A DNA stretch of 64,000 nt from Paracoccus haematequi (GTDB taxonomy: Bacteria > Pseudomonadota > Alphaproteobacteria > Rhodobacterales > Rhodobacteraceae), in assembly GCF_900631945.1 (NCBI RefSeq), contig NZ_UZWE01000023.1, forward strand, positions 78,973-142,972, written 5' to 3'. Under the pieces are notes generated by a model. The model ran no database searches. It was given only the letters and a program-made list of their open reading frames with translations, and was not told the DNA's origin. Made by a program: the position numbers and the translations under genes. Of this stretch, positions 27,105-36,109 are shown in pieces (position 1 is the stretch's first letter; the number at the start of each line of letters is the position of its first letter).

Positions 27105-27226
27105 GAGGGGGCCTGCCGGGACGAGGGGTTACGTTTTTCCCCACCGTTTGCGCCATCAGCGTCAGCCCGTCAAATCAAACCCGACAGAAACTCTGCGTTA
27201 TTAACCTTTGCTGTGACATTTTCACG

Positions 27227-28522
27227 TCACGCGATCTCGCGCAGTGCCCGGGGTTTCGGCCCGCCGGTCGCCCAGTCCAGCAGTTCGACGGTATGGAGGA
27301 CCGGCACGGCGGTGCCAGATCCGATCTGCATCATGCAGCCGATATTGCCCGCGCTGATGACCTGCGGCTGGGTCGCCTCCAGCGTGGCGACCTTGCGGGA
27401 TTTCAGATCCGCGCTGATCGCGGGCTGCATCAGGTTGTAGGTGCCGGCCGAGCCGCAGCAGATGTGGCTGTCCCTAGGTTCCAGCACGGTGAAACCCGCA
27501 TCGGCCAGCAGTTCCTTGGGGGTGGCCTTGATCTGCTGGCCGTGTTGCAGCGAACAGGCGGCGTGATAGCCGACGCGCAGCGGCGGGGCGTGGGTGGCGT
27601 CCGACAGACCCAGGTCGGCCATGACTTCGGTGATGTCCTTCGCAAGACCCGCCACGCGCGTGGCATCCGCCTCCAGCGGGTCGCCCGCGAACATATGGCC
27701 GTAATCCTTGACCGTGGTGCCGCAGCCCGAGGTGTTGATGACCAGGGCGTCCAACCCCGCGCCGTCGATTTCCGCCGCCAGCGCGCGGATGTTGGCGGCG
27801 GCGAAGGCGTGGCTGTCGCCGGTGCGGCCCATGTGATGGGTCAGGGCGCCGCAGCAGCCCATGCCGCGCGGGATCACCACCTCGCAGCCGTGGCGGCGCA
27901 GCAGGCGGATGGTGGCGTCGTTGATGTCGGTGTTCAGCGCCCGCTGCGCGCAGCCCGTCAGCAGCGCCACCCGCTTGCGGCGCGGGCCTTGCGCGGCGAA
28001 GACCTGCGGGCGGTCGTTGAGGCTGGGGGGCGGGATGTCGCGCGGGGCCATGTCCAGCATGGCGCGCAGCCGGGCGTCGGGCATCAGGCGGCGGAACGGG
28101 CGGCCCAGCTTTGCCCCCCGCAGTGCCACGCGGAAGCGGCCCGGATAGGGCAGGATCTTCGCCAGCAGCCAGCGCAGCAGGCGGTCGGACAGAGGGCGGC
28201 GATAGTTCGCCTCGATATATTCGCGGGCGTGATCGACCAGGTGCATGTAGTGGACACCCGAGGGGCAGGTCGTCATGCAGGACAGGCAGGACAAACAGCG
28301 GTCGATATGCTGGACCGTTTTCGCATCCGGCCGCCGGGCGTTTTCCAGCATGTCCTTGATCAGATAGATGCGCCCGCGCGGGCTGTCCAATTCGTCGCCC
28401 AGAACCTTGTAGGTGGGGCAAGTCGCGGTGCAGAAGCCGCAATGGACGCAGGTGCGCAGGATCTCGTTGCTGCGCGCGGTCAGGGGAACGGCAAGCTGCC
28501 GGGCGGTGAAATTCGTCTGCAT
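27227..28522 (-). CDS. glcF: Glycolate oxidase iron-sulfur subunit GlcF
   Basis: A 431-residue protein. Two 4Fe-4S clusters are marked by CVHCGFCTATCPTY (near residue 26) and CLSCLSCMTTCPSG (near 77). Two CCG domains follow (GCAQRALNTDINDATIRLL... GMGCCGALTHHMG and YHAACSLQHGQQI... DSHICCGSAGTYN). It passes electrons from the flavin subunits GlcD and GlcE to the quinone pool during oxidation of glycolate to glyoxylate. It is the last gene of glcD-glcE-glcF, one base after the glcE stop codon. Confidence 0.95.
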   Translation of the reverse strand: MQTNFTARQLAVPLTARSNEILRTCVHCGFCTATCPTYKVLGDELDSPRGRIYLIKDMLENARRPDAKTVQHIDRCLSCLSCMTTCPSGVHYMHLVDHAREYIEANYRRPLSDRLLRWLLAKILPYPGRFRVALRGAKLGRPFRRLMPDARLRAMLDMAPRDIPPPSLNDRPQVFAAQGPRRKRVALLTGCAQRALNTDINDATIRLLRRHGCEVVIPRGMGCCGALTHHMGRTGDSHAFAAANIRALAAEIDGAGLDALVINTSGCGTTVKDYGHMFAGDPLEADATRVAGLAKDITEVMADLGLSDATHAPPLRVGYHAACSLQHGQQIKATPKELLADAGFTVLEPRDSHICCGSAGTYNLMQPAISADLKSRKVATLEATQPQVISAGNIGCMMQIGSGTAVPVLHTVELLDWATGGPKPRALREIA

Positions 28523-28523
28523 G

Positions 28524-29618
28524 TCAGGCGTCCATCAGGCCGGGATTGAGGATGCCCGCCGGGTCGAAGGCCCGCCGCAGCCCGTCCTGCAACCGCGCCA
28601 CGGCGCCGCTCTGGGGAGGAAAGGCCGGGCCGGTGGCCGTGTCGCGGCGGATCAGCGTGGCATGGGGGGCCAAGGCGCGCGGATTTCCGGGACCGCGATA
28701 CCAGATCAGCCCGCCGCCCCAGTCCAGCGAGGAATCCCCTCCCATCGCCCGCAGGCCCGCGCAGATCTCCGGCGCATCGGTCGGCTTGCACAGGATCCGC
28801 CACAAAGGCCCGCCGTCCGCGAAATGCGCCACGTCGCGCATCGCGCCCCAGGGGGCGTCGTCCAGCACCTCGGGGCGGTGTTCGGCCAGCAGGGCCAGCA
28901 GCCGGTCGCGGCGATACGCAAGCTGACGCTCCAACCCCTCGATCCGCAGATAGGCCGTGCCGCCGACATGGACCGCCCCCGAGACCTCGAAGGGGGTGGA
29001 CAGCGCCGCCGTGAAGATGCGCAGGGCCGTGGCCTGGGTCACGCCGGGAAAGGCCAGCGTCGTGCGCGCGGGCAGCAGCGGCAGGGTCTTCAGGACGACT
29101 TCGGTCAGCGCCGCCAGGGTGCCGTGCGACCCGGCCAGCAGCTTGGACAGATCCAGCCCGGTGACGTTCTTCATCACCCGCCCGCCGTTTTTCAGCAGGC
29201 GGCCCCGGCCATCCACGAAGCGCACCCCCAGCAGGTGGTCGCGGCAGGCCCCCGCCAGCACCCGGCGCGGGCCGCTGGCATTGGCGGCGACCATGCCGCC
29301 CAAGCTCGGGGTGCCGTTGCCGCTCAGGATGCCGCGCAGATCCGGCGGCTCGAAGGCCAGCGCCTGGCCCTCGGCCTCCAGCATCGCCTTGATTTCGGGC
29401 AGGGGGGTGCCGGGACGGGCGATCAGCGTCATCTCGCCCGGCGAATAGGTCACGACGCCGGACAGGCGCGACAGCGACAGCGCCTCGCCGCGGGCGCGGT
29501 TTTCCACCCGCGTGCCGCCCCCGACGATACGCAGGGGCGCGCGGCGCGCGTGGCGGTCGGCGATGATTTCCGCGACCTCGGCCTCGGACGCGGGGGCAAG
29601 ATCCAGGGCCACGGTCAT
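28524..29618 (-). CDS. glcE: Glycolate oxidase FAD-binding subunit GlcE
   Basis: A 364-residue FAD-binding type 4 (PCMH) protein. The early block APLRIVGGGTRVE, then MTLIARPGTPLPEIKAML, GNGTPSLGGMVAANASGPRR and LLKNGGRVMKNVTGLDLSKLLAG are the conserved FAD contacts of GlcE. It forms the glycolate oxidase complex with GlcD and GlcF. ATG 29618 overlaps the glcD stop (ATGA). Confidence 0.93.
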   Translation of the reverse strand: MTVALDLAPASEAEVAEIIADRHARRAPLRIVGGGTRVENRARGEALSLSRLSGVVTYSPGEMTLIARPGTPLPEIKAMLEAEGQALAFEPPDLRGILSGNGTPSLGGMVAANASGPRRVLAGACRDHLLGVRFVDGRGRLLKNGGRVMKNVTGLDLSKLLAGSHGTLAALTEVVLKTLPLLPARTTLAFPGVTQATALRIFTAALSTPFEVSGAVHVGGTAYLRIEGLERQLAYRRDRLLALLAEHRPEVLDDAPWGAMRDVAHFADGGPLWRILCKPTDAPEICAGLRAMGGDSSLDWGGGLIWYRGPGNPRALAPHATLIRRDTATGPAFPPQSGAVARLQDGLRRAFDPAGILNPGLMDA

Positions 29619-31057
29619 CGGGCGGCCCGATGCGCGGCGCTGGCGTCCAGCGGAAAGACCTTGGCGGGGTTCAGCAGCCAGTCGGGGTCGAACACGTCCT
29701 TGACCTGCATCTGGATCGCCAGATCTTCGGGCGCATACTGGTCGCCCATCAGGTCGCGCTTTTCCACGCCCACGCCATGTTCGCCGGTCAGGCAGCCGCC
29801 GACCTGAACGCACAGGCGCAGGATGTCGGCGCCGAAGGCCTCGGCGCGGGCCAGATCGCCGGGGGTGTTGGCGTCGAACAGGATCAGCGGATGCATGTTG
29901 CCGTCGCCCGCGTGGAAGACATTCGCGACCTCCAGCCCGTGCTGGCGCGACAGTTCGCCGATCCGGCGCAGCGTATAGGGCAGCTGGCCCACCGGCACCG
30001 TGCCGTCCAGGCAGATGTAATCGCCCAGCCGTCCCATCGCGCCGAAGGCCGACTTGCGGCCCTTCCAGATCGCCAGCGCCTCGTCGGCATTGCGGCTTTC
30101 GCGGAATTCGACCGGGTTCAGCGCGTCGGCGATGGCGCGGATCCGGGTGATCTGATCGTCGATTTCCGCAGGCGCCCCCTCGACCTCGACGATCAGCACG
30201 GCGGGACAGTCGGGGTATCCGGCCTTGGCGAAGGCCTCGACCGCGCGCAGGCAGGGTTCGTCCATGTATTCGATGGCGACCGGCAGCACGCCCGAGCGGA
30301 TGATGTTGGCCACGCATTCGCCCGCGACCTCGGGGGAATCGAAGCCGATCAGCACCGGGCGCGCGCCTTCGGGACGAGGCAGGATGCGCAGGGTCGCCTC
30401 GGTCACGACGCCAAGCTGGCCTTCCGATCCGCAGAGGATGCCCAGCAGGTCCAGGCCCGCCGGTCCCATCTCGGGGCCGCCCAGTTCGACGATCTCGCCC
30501 GTGGTCAGCACCACGGTCGCGCCCATCAGGTTGTTGGTGGTGACGCCGTATTTCAGGCAATGCGCGCCGCCCGAGTTCATCGCGATATTGCCCGCGATGG
30601 TGCAGGCAAGCTGCGAGGACGGGTCGGGCGCATAGAAGAAGCCCAGCGGTTCCAGTTCCGCGCTGACCGACAGGTTGGTGACGCCGGTCTGGACGCGGAT
30701 GAAACGGTTGGCGGTGTCGATCTCCAGCACCTCGCGCAGGCGCATGGTGCCCAGGATCACGCAATCGGCGGTCGGCAGTGCGCCGCCTGCCAGCGAGGTT
30801 CCCGCCCCGCGCGGCACCACCGGCACGCCCAGGTCGGCGCAGACGCGCATCACCGCCGCCACCTCTGCTGTCGATCGGGGCAGGGTCACGGCCAGCGGCG
30901 GGCAGCGATAGGCGGTCAGCGCGTCGCATTCATAGGCGCGGGTTTCCTGGGGGTCGTCGATCACCGCGTCGGCGGGCAGGGCCGCGCGCAGGGCGGCGAC
31001 GATCTGCGGCCCGCGCGCAAGGATGCGCGGATCGGGCGCCGGCATGGCGATGGTCAT
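29615..31057 (-). CDS. glcD: Glycolate oxidase catalytic subunit GlcD (FAD-linked)
   Basis: A 480-residue FAD-linked oxidase. The PCMH domain shows VVPRGAGTSLAGGALPTADC, FFYAPDPSSQLACTIAGNIA and NSGGAHCLKYGVTTNNLMG. The C-terminal domain has NVFHAGDGNMHPLILFD and GCLTGEHGVGVEKRDLM, which hold metal and substrate ligands. It oxidises glycolate (possibly also D-lactate) to the keto acid. It is the first gene of glcDEF, divergent from the GntR/FadR regulator; the shared promoter region contains a TTGGT/ACCAA operator. A second in-frame ATG lies 12 bases inside the start used here. Confidence 0.95.
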   Translation of the reverse strand: MTIAMPAPDPRILARGPQIVAALRAALPADAVIDDPQETRAYECDALTAYRCPPLAVTLPRSTAEVAAVMRVCADLGVPVVPRGAGTSLAGGALPTADCVILGTMRLREVLEIDTANRFIRVQTGVTNLSVSAELEPLGFFYAPDPSSQLACTIAGNIAMNSGGAHCLKYGVTTNNLMGATVVLTTGEIVELGGPEMGPAGLDLLGILCGSEGQLGVVTEATLRILPRPEGARPVLIGFDSPEVAGECVANIIRSGVLPVAIEYMDEPCLRAVEAFAKAGYPDCPAVLIVEVEGAPAEIDDQITRIRAIADALNPVEFRESRNADEALAIWKGRKSAFGAMGRLGDYICLDGTVPVGQLPYTLRRIGELSRQHGLEVANVFHAGDGNMHPLILFDANTPGDLARAEAFGADILRLCVQVGGCLTGEHGVGVEKRDLMGDQYAPEDLAIQMQVKDVFDPDWLLNPAKVFPLDASAAHRAAR

Positions 31058-31085
31058 GGCTGTGCCTTTCTCGTTCCCCGCATCG

Positions 31086-31106
31086 TTGGTAAAATGATTT
31101 GACCAA
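31086..31106. promoter_or_regulatory. TTGGT-n11-ACCAA operator in the glcD/regulator divergent region
   Basis: TTGGT (31086-31090) and ACCAA (31102-31106) are inverted around 11 A/T-rich bases, 29 bases from the glcD start. TGGT/ACCA half-sites are known for FadR/PdhR/GlcC-type GntR regulators, and such a regulator is encoded next door. It probably controls glcDEF and the regulator itself. Confidence 0.5.
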
Positions 31107-31153
31107 GCCTGTCAATTGCGATGACATGGCGGCGACGACAAGGGATCCGCGCC

Positions 31154-31936
31154 ATGACCGATCTGTCCATCCGCCCCGAACGCGCCGCCGAGGCCGTTGC
31201 CCGCCATATCGAGACGCTGATCCTGGAAGGGTCGCTGGCGCCCGACGACGGCCTGCTGCCGGAACGGGATCTTGCGGCGCGGCTGAACGTCTCGCGCCCG
31301 ACGCTGCGCGACGGGCTGAAGCTGTTGCAGGATCGCGGTCTGCTGGTGGGCGAAAAGGGCCGGGGGCTGCGTGTCGCGGCCCTGGGCCGGGGGGCGATCA
31401 CCGATCCGCTGCTGACGCTGCTGGCCGACCACCCCGAGGTCGAGGACGATTACCTGGATTTCCGCGATGTGGTGGAAAGCCATGCCGCCGGTCTGGCCGC
31501 CGCGCGCGCCACCAGCCTGGACCGCGACCGCATCGCCGCCGCCCTGGACGCCATCGACACCGCCCATGCCGCCGCCGCCCCGGTGGCCGAGGCTGATGCC
31601 GACGCCGCCCTGCACCAGGCGATCTACGAGGCCAGCCACAACCTGGTCCTGTTGCAGATCATGCGGGCGCTGTCGGGCAGCCTGCGCAGCAACGTGGCGC
31701 GGAACCGGGGGCGGATGTTCACCCTGCCGCAGATCCGCGACCGGCTGCGCGACCAGCACCGGGCCATCGGCGCCGCCATCCTGGCGCGCGATCCAGATGC
31801 CGCCCGCGCCGCCGCCCATGCGCATCTGGCCTATGTCCGCCAGGCCGCCCGCGACCTGGCCAATGCGCAGGCGCAGCTGGAAACCGCCCGCCGCCGCCAG
31901 TCGGCCGGGGGCCTGGGCCAGCGGGGGCAGGCATGA
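31154..31936 (+). CDS. FadR-subfamily GntR regulator (GlcC-like)
   Basis: A 260-residue regulator. The N-terminal winged helix reads LAPDDGLLPERDLAARLNVS and RPTLRDGLKLLQDRGLLVGE. The C-terminal all-helical FCD domain (about 90-225) contains the metal/effector ligands in DFRDVVESHAAGLAA, DAALHQAIYEASHN and DQHRAIGAAI. It is divergent from glcDEF and overlaps the glycerate kinase gene by 4 bases (ATGA). By context it is the glycolate-responsive regulator of this locus, comparable to GlcC. ATG 31154 is chosen because the helix-turn-helix then starts at the usual distance; the frame has an earlier ATG at 31121. Confidence 0.88.
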   Translation: MTDLSIRPERAAEAVARHIETLILEGSLAPDDGLLPERDLAARLNVSRPTLRDGLKLLQDRGLLVGEKGRGLRVAALGRGAITDPLLTLLADHPEVEDDYLDFRDVVESHAAGLAAARATSLDRDRIAAALDAIDTAHAAAAPVAEADADAALHQAIYEASHNLVLLQIMRALSGSLRSNVARNRGRMFTLPQIRDRLRDQHRAIGAAILARDPDAARAAAHAHLAYVRQAARDLANAQAQLETARRRQSAGGLGQRGQA

Positions 31937-33192
31937 CCGATCCTCGCGCCAATCCCGCCGCCTTCCTGCGCCGCCTGTTCGACCGCGCCGTCGAGGTTGC
32001 CGATCCCATGCGGTCGCTGGCCGCGCATCTGCCGCCGCGCCCTGCGGGCCGGGTCGTGGTAATCGGCGCGGGCAAGGCCAGCGCCCGCATGGCCGAGGCG
32101 GTCGAGTCCGCCTGGGGCCCGTGCGAGGGGCTGGTCATCACCCGCTATGGCTATGCCCGCCCCTGCCGGGGGGTCCAGATCGTCGAGGCCGCCCATCCGG
32201 TGCCCGACGCGGCGGGGGCGCAGGCGACGCTGCGGATGCTGTCGCTGCTGGAGGGGCTGGACCAGGGGGATTTCGTGCTGGCGCTGATCTCGGGCGGGGC
32301 CTCGGCCTTGCTGTGCGCGCCGGTCCAGGGGGTGACGCTGGCTGAAAAGCAGGCGGTGAATGCGGCGCTGCTGGCCTCGGGCGCGCCGATCGGGCAGATG
32401 AACCTGGTGCGCAAGCATCTGTCGCGCGTCAAGGGCGGGCAACTGGCGGCGGCGGCCTTTCCGGCGCGGATGCTGGCGCTGATGATTTCCGACGTGCCGG
32501 GCGACGATCCGGCCTTCATCGGATCGGGGCCGACGGTGGGCGACCTCTCCACCCCCACTGACGCGCGGGCGGTGCTGGACCGCTGGGGTATCGCGGTCCC
32601 AGCCAGTATAAGCCGCGCCTTGCAGGGGAACAGCGGCGTCGTCCCCCCCGGCGATCCGCGCCTGTCGCGGGTGGAAAACCGGGTCATCGCCGCCCCCGCG
32701 CAATCGTTGCAGGCCGCCGCCGATCTGGCCCGCGCGGCGGGCTGCGCGGTCGAGATCCTGGGCGATGCGCTGGAAGGCGAGGCGCGGGACATCGCCGCCG
32801 ATCATGCGCGCCTAGCCCTGGACCGGCAGGCCGCGCGCAGGCCCGGCGATCCGCCCCTGGTGATTCTGTCGGGGGGCGAACTGACCGTGACGCGGCGCGG
32901 CGATGGGGTCGGCGGGCCGAATGCCGAATATTGCCTGGCCCTGGCGGTGGCCTTGGACGGGGCGCACGGCATCCACGCGCTTGCCTGCGACACCGACGGC
33001 GTGGACGGCGCGGCCGAGGTCGCGGGCGCCGTGATCGGCCCTGGCACCCTGTCGCGCGTCCCGCCGGGACAGGCCCGGCAAGCCTTGGACGACAACGACG
33101 CCCATCGCTTTTTCGCCGGGCTGGGGGCCGGGATCGTCACCGGCCCGACCCTGACGAATGTCAACGACTTCAGGGCGACCCTGATCGCCTGA
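31933..33192 (+). CDS. Glycerate 2-kinase / TtuD-type protein (DUF4147 + MOFRL)
   Basis: A 419-residue protein of the DUF4147-MOFRL family. The N-terminal part has GRVVVIGAGKASARMAEAVE and FVLALISGGASALLCAPV with the nucleotide-binding glycines, then MNLVRKHLSRVKGGQLA and SDVPGDDPAFIGSGPT. The C-terminal MOFRL domain carries GGELTVTRRGDGVGGPNAEY and ACDTDGVDGAAEVAGA. Enzymes of this family phosphorylate glycerate at C2; many are labelled hydroxypyruvate reductase (TtuD). With glcDEF it would finish the route glycolate, glyoxylate, tartronate semialdehyde, glycerate, 2-phosphoglycerate, although the middle enzymes are not here. Confidence 0.9.
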   Translation: MTDPRANPAAFLRRLFDRAVEVADPMRSLAAHLPPRPAGRVVVIGAGKASARMAEAVESAWGPCEGLVITRYGYARPCRGVQIVEAAHPVPDAAGAQATLRMLSLLEGLDQGDFVLALISGGASALLCAPVQGVTLAEKQAVNAALLASGAPIGQMNLVRKHLSRVKGGQLAAAAFPARMLALMISDVPGDDPAFIGSGPTVGDLSTPTDARAVLDRWGIAVPASISRALQGNSGVVPPGDPRLSRVENRVIAAPAQSLQAAADLARAAGCAVEILGDALEGEARDIAADHARLALDRQAARRPGDPPLVILSGGELTVTRRGDGVGGPNAEYCLALAVALDGAHGIHALACDTDGVDGAAEVAGAVIGPGTLSRVPPGQARQALDDNDAHRFFAGLGAGIVTGPTLTNVNDFRATLIA

Positions 33193-33206
33193 CGCCTTCC
33201 GGCAAG

Positions 33207-33222
33207 ATATTTCGTTAAATAT
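33207..33222. promoter_or_regulatory. AT-rich palindrome upstream of the Crp-type gene
   Basis: ATATTT (33207-33212) and AAATAT (33217-33222) flank CGTT, 15 bases after the glycerate kinase stop codon. A short AT stem in GC-rich DNA may be an operator or a weak terminator. Confidence 0.3.
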
Positions 33223-33249
33223 AGAAATGTTAATCCGAATGTCGGCTGG

Positions 33250-33279
33250 TTGACACTTCGGCATCGGCAAAAGGTCTAT
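33250..33279 (+). promoter_or_regulatory. Sigma-70-like promoter for the structured leader and Crp-type gene
   Basis: A perfect -35 element TTGACA (33250-33255) is followed after 18 bases by GTCTAT (33274-33279) as a possible -10. Transcription would start near 33286, immediately before the first hairpin of the structured element at 33289, which supports both calls. Confidence 0.5.
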
Positions 33280-33288
33280 CAGTCAAAG

Positions 33289-33395
33289 AGCGCAGTCGTG
33301 GTGCGCTGCATATTCTGAGTTGAGTGCGAGTTAGGCTATCCCGTCGCATCGCAAGATGCGGTGCCCTTTTTTGGGTCGGGATAGCCATTTTCCCG
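33289..33395 (+). ncRNA. Candidate structured RNA: leader of the Crp-type gene or small RNA
   Basis: Hairpin 1 is AGCGCA/TGCGCT (33289-33307, 7-base loop). After a 26-base linker comes a long stem P1 of ten perfect pairs: GGCTATCCCG (33334-33343) with CGGGATAGCC (33377-33386). P1 encloses P2, CGCATC-GCAA-GATGCG (33345-33360) with a GNRA tetraloop, and a short P3, CCC-TTTTTT-GGG (33364-33375), giving a three-way junction. CGGGA (33377-33381) can instead pair with TCCCG (33391-33395), which would break P1. P1 is followed by ATTTT. I do not recognise a known family. It could be a cis-acting switch, a small RNA with its own terminator, or a terminator-operator region. Confidence 0.5.
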
Positions 33396-33443
33396 ATTCA
33401 GTGGTATCATGTTTGGGTCGCCGGGTGGCCTGCCCGACCGCTT

Positions 33444-34130
33444 ATGGACCCGTTCGCGATGCTTGACCCGCACGATTACGCGCATCTGTTGCAGGCTCCG
33501 ATCCTGACAGGGCTGACGCGCGAACAGAAAAGCGCGCTGCTGTCGGCCTGCACCGTGCGCGCACTGAAGCCCGCGACCCCTTTTCTGCGCCAGGGCGAGC
33601 CGACTCTGGGCAGCTATTTCATCGCCTCGGGCCGGGTCGAGATCTGCTATGTCGACAGTTCCGGCAACCAGGTGATCGTCCATATCGCCACCACCGGAGA
33701 GATGGTGGGCGAGGTCGAGGCTCTGTCGGGCAGGCCCTGCGCCGCCAGCTGCCAGACCCTGACCGATACGACCGTGCTGTTCTGCCCGACCAAGGCGCTG
33801 TACGCCCATGTCCCGCCGAAGATCCTGATCCCGAACCTGTGCACGCTGCTGCACGACCGCCTGATGCGCGAGAACCGCAACCGCATGGCGGATCATTACT
33901 ACAGCGCCGAGCAGCGGATCCGGCTGTATCTGCGCCAGTTGACCAGCGATTCCGACGATTCCGTGCGGATCAGCCAGTCGCAACTGGGCGTCGTCATCGG
34001 CTGTTCGCGCCAGACGGTGAACCGGATGCTGGGCGAATTGCGCGACGCGGGCGTGATCGAGCTGGGCCGCAACTCGGTCCGGGTGCTGGACCCCGCGCGG
34101 CTGGCCGACGGCGCGCCCGCGACGGAATGA
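33444..34130 (+). CDS. Crp/Fnr-family transcriptional regulator
   Basis: A 228-residue regulator. The N-terminal cyclic-nucleotide-type beta-roll (about residues 18-130) includes ATPFLRQGEPTLGSYFIASG and TGEMVGEVEALSGRPCAASC, close to the ligand pocket of cAMP-type receptors. A long dimer helix follows (LLHDRLMRENRNRMADHYYS), then the winged helix ISQSQLGVVIGCSRQTVNRM with the recognition helix. The four-Cys iron-sulfur signature of Fnr is absent. ATG 33444 gives MDPFAMLDPHDYAHLL; no good ribosome binding site is visible there, and ATG 33459 is an alternative. The frame continues upstream through the structured RNA element, which is probably fortuitous. Targets are unknown. Confidence 0.85.
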   Translation: MDPFAMLDPHDYAHLLQAPILTGLTREQKSALLSACTVRALKPATPFLRQGEPTLGSYFIASGRVEICYVDSSGNQVIVHIATTGEMVGEVEALSGRPCAASCQTLTDTTVLFCPTKALYAHVPPKILIPNLCTLLHDRLMRENRNRMADHYYSAEQRIRLYLRQLTSDSDDSVRISQSQLGVVIGCSRQTVNRMLGELRDAGVIELGRNSVRVLDPARLADGAPATE

Positions 34131-35306
34131 TCAGCGCAGGTCGGCGATGACCCGGCCGTCATTGGGCAGGCTGCCCGGCGCCACTACCTGGACCGTGCCT
34201 TTCAGCCGGGTGATTTCCGCCAGCTTGGCTGCCAGCCTGTCGGCGGCGTCGTTGTCGTCATGTTCGGCCAACAGGTGCATCCGGTCCTGTTCGCCCGCCC
34301 GGCTGATCTCCAGCCGCAGCCGGTGGCAGCCGGGGACGGCGCGGCCCAGGGCGGCGATCTGTTCGGGGCGCACGAACATGCCCTTGACCTTGGCGGCCTG
34401 GTCGGCGCGGCCCATCCAGCCCTTGATGCGGCGCGCGCCGGTCGCGCCCGCGATGATCGCCGACATGTCGCCGGTGGCGAAGCGCAGCAGCGGATAATCG
34501 GCGTCCAGCCGGGTCACGACGATCTCGCCCACCTCGCCGTCGGGAACGGGGTCTCCGGTGCCGGGGCGGACGATTTCCACGATCACGCCGCCGTTCAGCA
34601 CCATGCCCGGCCCGCCATCCTCGTAGGCGACGATGCCCAGATCGGCGGTGCCGTAGCATTGCCGGACCGCCACGCCGCGCCCGGCCAGTTCCGCCCGCAG
34701 GCTGTCGGGCAGGGCCGCGCCCGTGACCATGCCGATTTCAAGGCAGGTGCGGTCCACGCCCGCCTCGTCGGCCTTGTCGAGGATGATCTTCAGGAAATCC
34801 GGCACGCCGACATAGACGCGCGGGCGGTATTGGCGGATCGCCACAAGCTGGTCGGCGGTGTTGCCGGGGCCGGCGGGGATGACCGGGCAGCCCAGGGCCT
34901 CGGCGCCCCCTTCAAAGATGAAGGCGGCAGGGGTCAGGTGATAGGAGAAGGTGTTCAGGATCACGTCGCCGGGCCGGACGCCCGCCGCCGTCAGGGCAGC
35001 GGCCGATCCCCACCAGTCGGCCCCGCGCCCCTCGGGGTCGAAGATCGGGCCGGGCGACACGAACAGCCGCCGCAGCCCGGCGACCGGCCCGCCGGTCAGC
35101 CCGCCGAAGGGGGCATCCGCCGCCTGCCTCTGGATCAGGTCCGACTTGCGCAGCACCGGCAGCGCAGCCAGGTCGGCCAGGCTGGCCATCGGCGCGGCGG
35201 GCAGGTCCGCCCAAGGGGCCTGGGTTTCGCGCATCCGCGCCAGTTGCGCATTCAGGCGGGCAAGCTGTTCAGCCGCGCGCGGGCCGCGGTCGGTTTCGCC
35301 GGTCAT
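34131..35306 (-). CDS. Phenylacetate-CoA ligase-like AMP-forming enzyme (PaaK family)
   Basis: A 391-residue adenylate-forming enzyme, slightly shorter than PaaK (about 430). The N terminus has LAALPVLRKSDLIQRQAADA, and the core runs through FVSPGPIFDPEGRGADWWGS, LNTFSYHLTPAAFIFEGGAE, QCYGTADLGIVAYE, FATGDMSAI and the C-terminal lid KGMFVRPEQIAALGR. It should activate an aromatic or small carboxylic acid to its CoA thioester. The typical Ser/Gly-rich ATP loop (SSGTTGxP) is replaced by FVSPGPIFD, so its chemistry may differ. It is the last gene of the liv-type operon, and its stop codon abuts that of the convergent Crp-type gene. The acid used is unknown. Confidence 0.8.
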   Translation of the reverse strand: MTGETDRGPRAAEQLARLNAQLARMRETQAPWADLPAAPMASLADLAALPVLRKSDLIQRQAADAPFGGLTGGPVAGLRRLFVSPGPIFDPEGRGADWWGSAAALTAAGVRPGDVILNTFSYHLTPAAFIFEGGAEALGCPVIPAGPGNTADQLVAIRQYRPRVYVGVPDFLKIILDKADEAGVDRTCLEIGMVTGAALPDSLRAELAGRGVAVRQCYGTADLGIVAYEDGGPGMVLNGGVIVEIVRPGTGDPVPDGEVGEIVVTRLDADYPLLRFATGDMSAIIAGATGARRIKGWMGRADQAAKVKGMFVRPEQIAALGRAVPGCHRLRLEISRAGEQDRMHLLAEHDDNDAADRLAAKLAEITRLKGTVQVVAPGSLPNDGRVIADLR

Positions 35307-35316
35307 GGGGCTTTCC

Positions 35317-36105
<789 letters not shown>

Positions 36106-36109
36106 GGCG

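Noticed and set aside
31110..31153. Start of the GlcC-like regulator at ATG 31121.
   Set aside because: It adds eleven Arg-rich residues before the usual N terminus, and ATG 31154 positions the helix-turn-helix normally.
33324..33443. Extension of the Crp-type reading frame upstream to a GTG at 33324.
   Set aside because: The extra 40 residues do not match the family and run through the structured RNA element; the composition looks non-coding.
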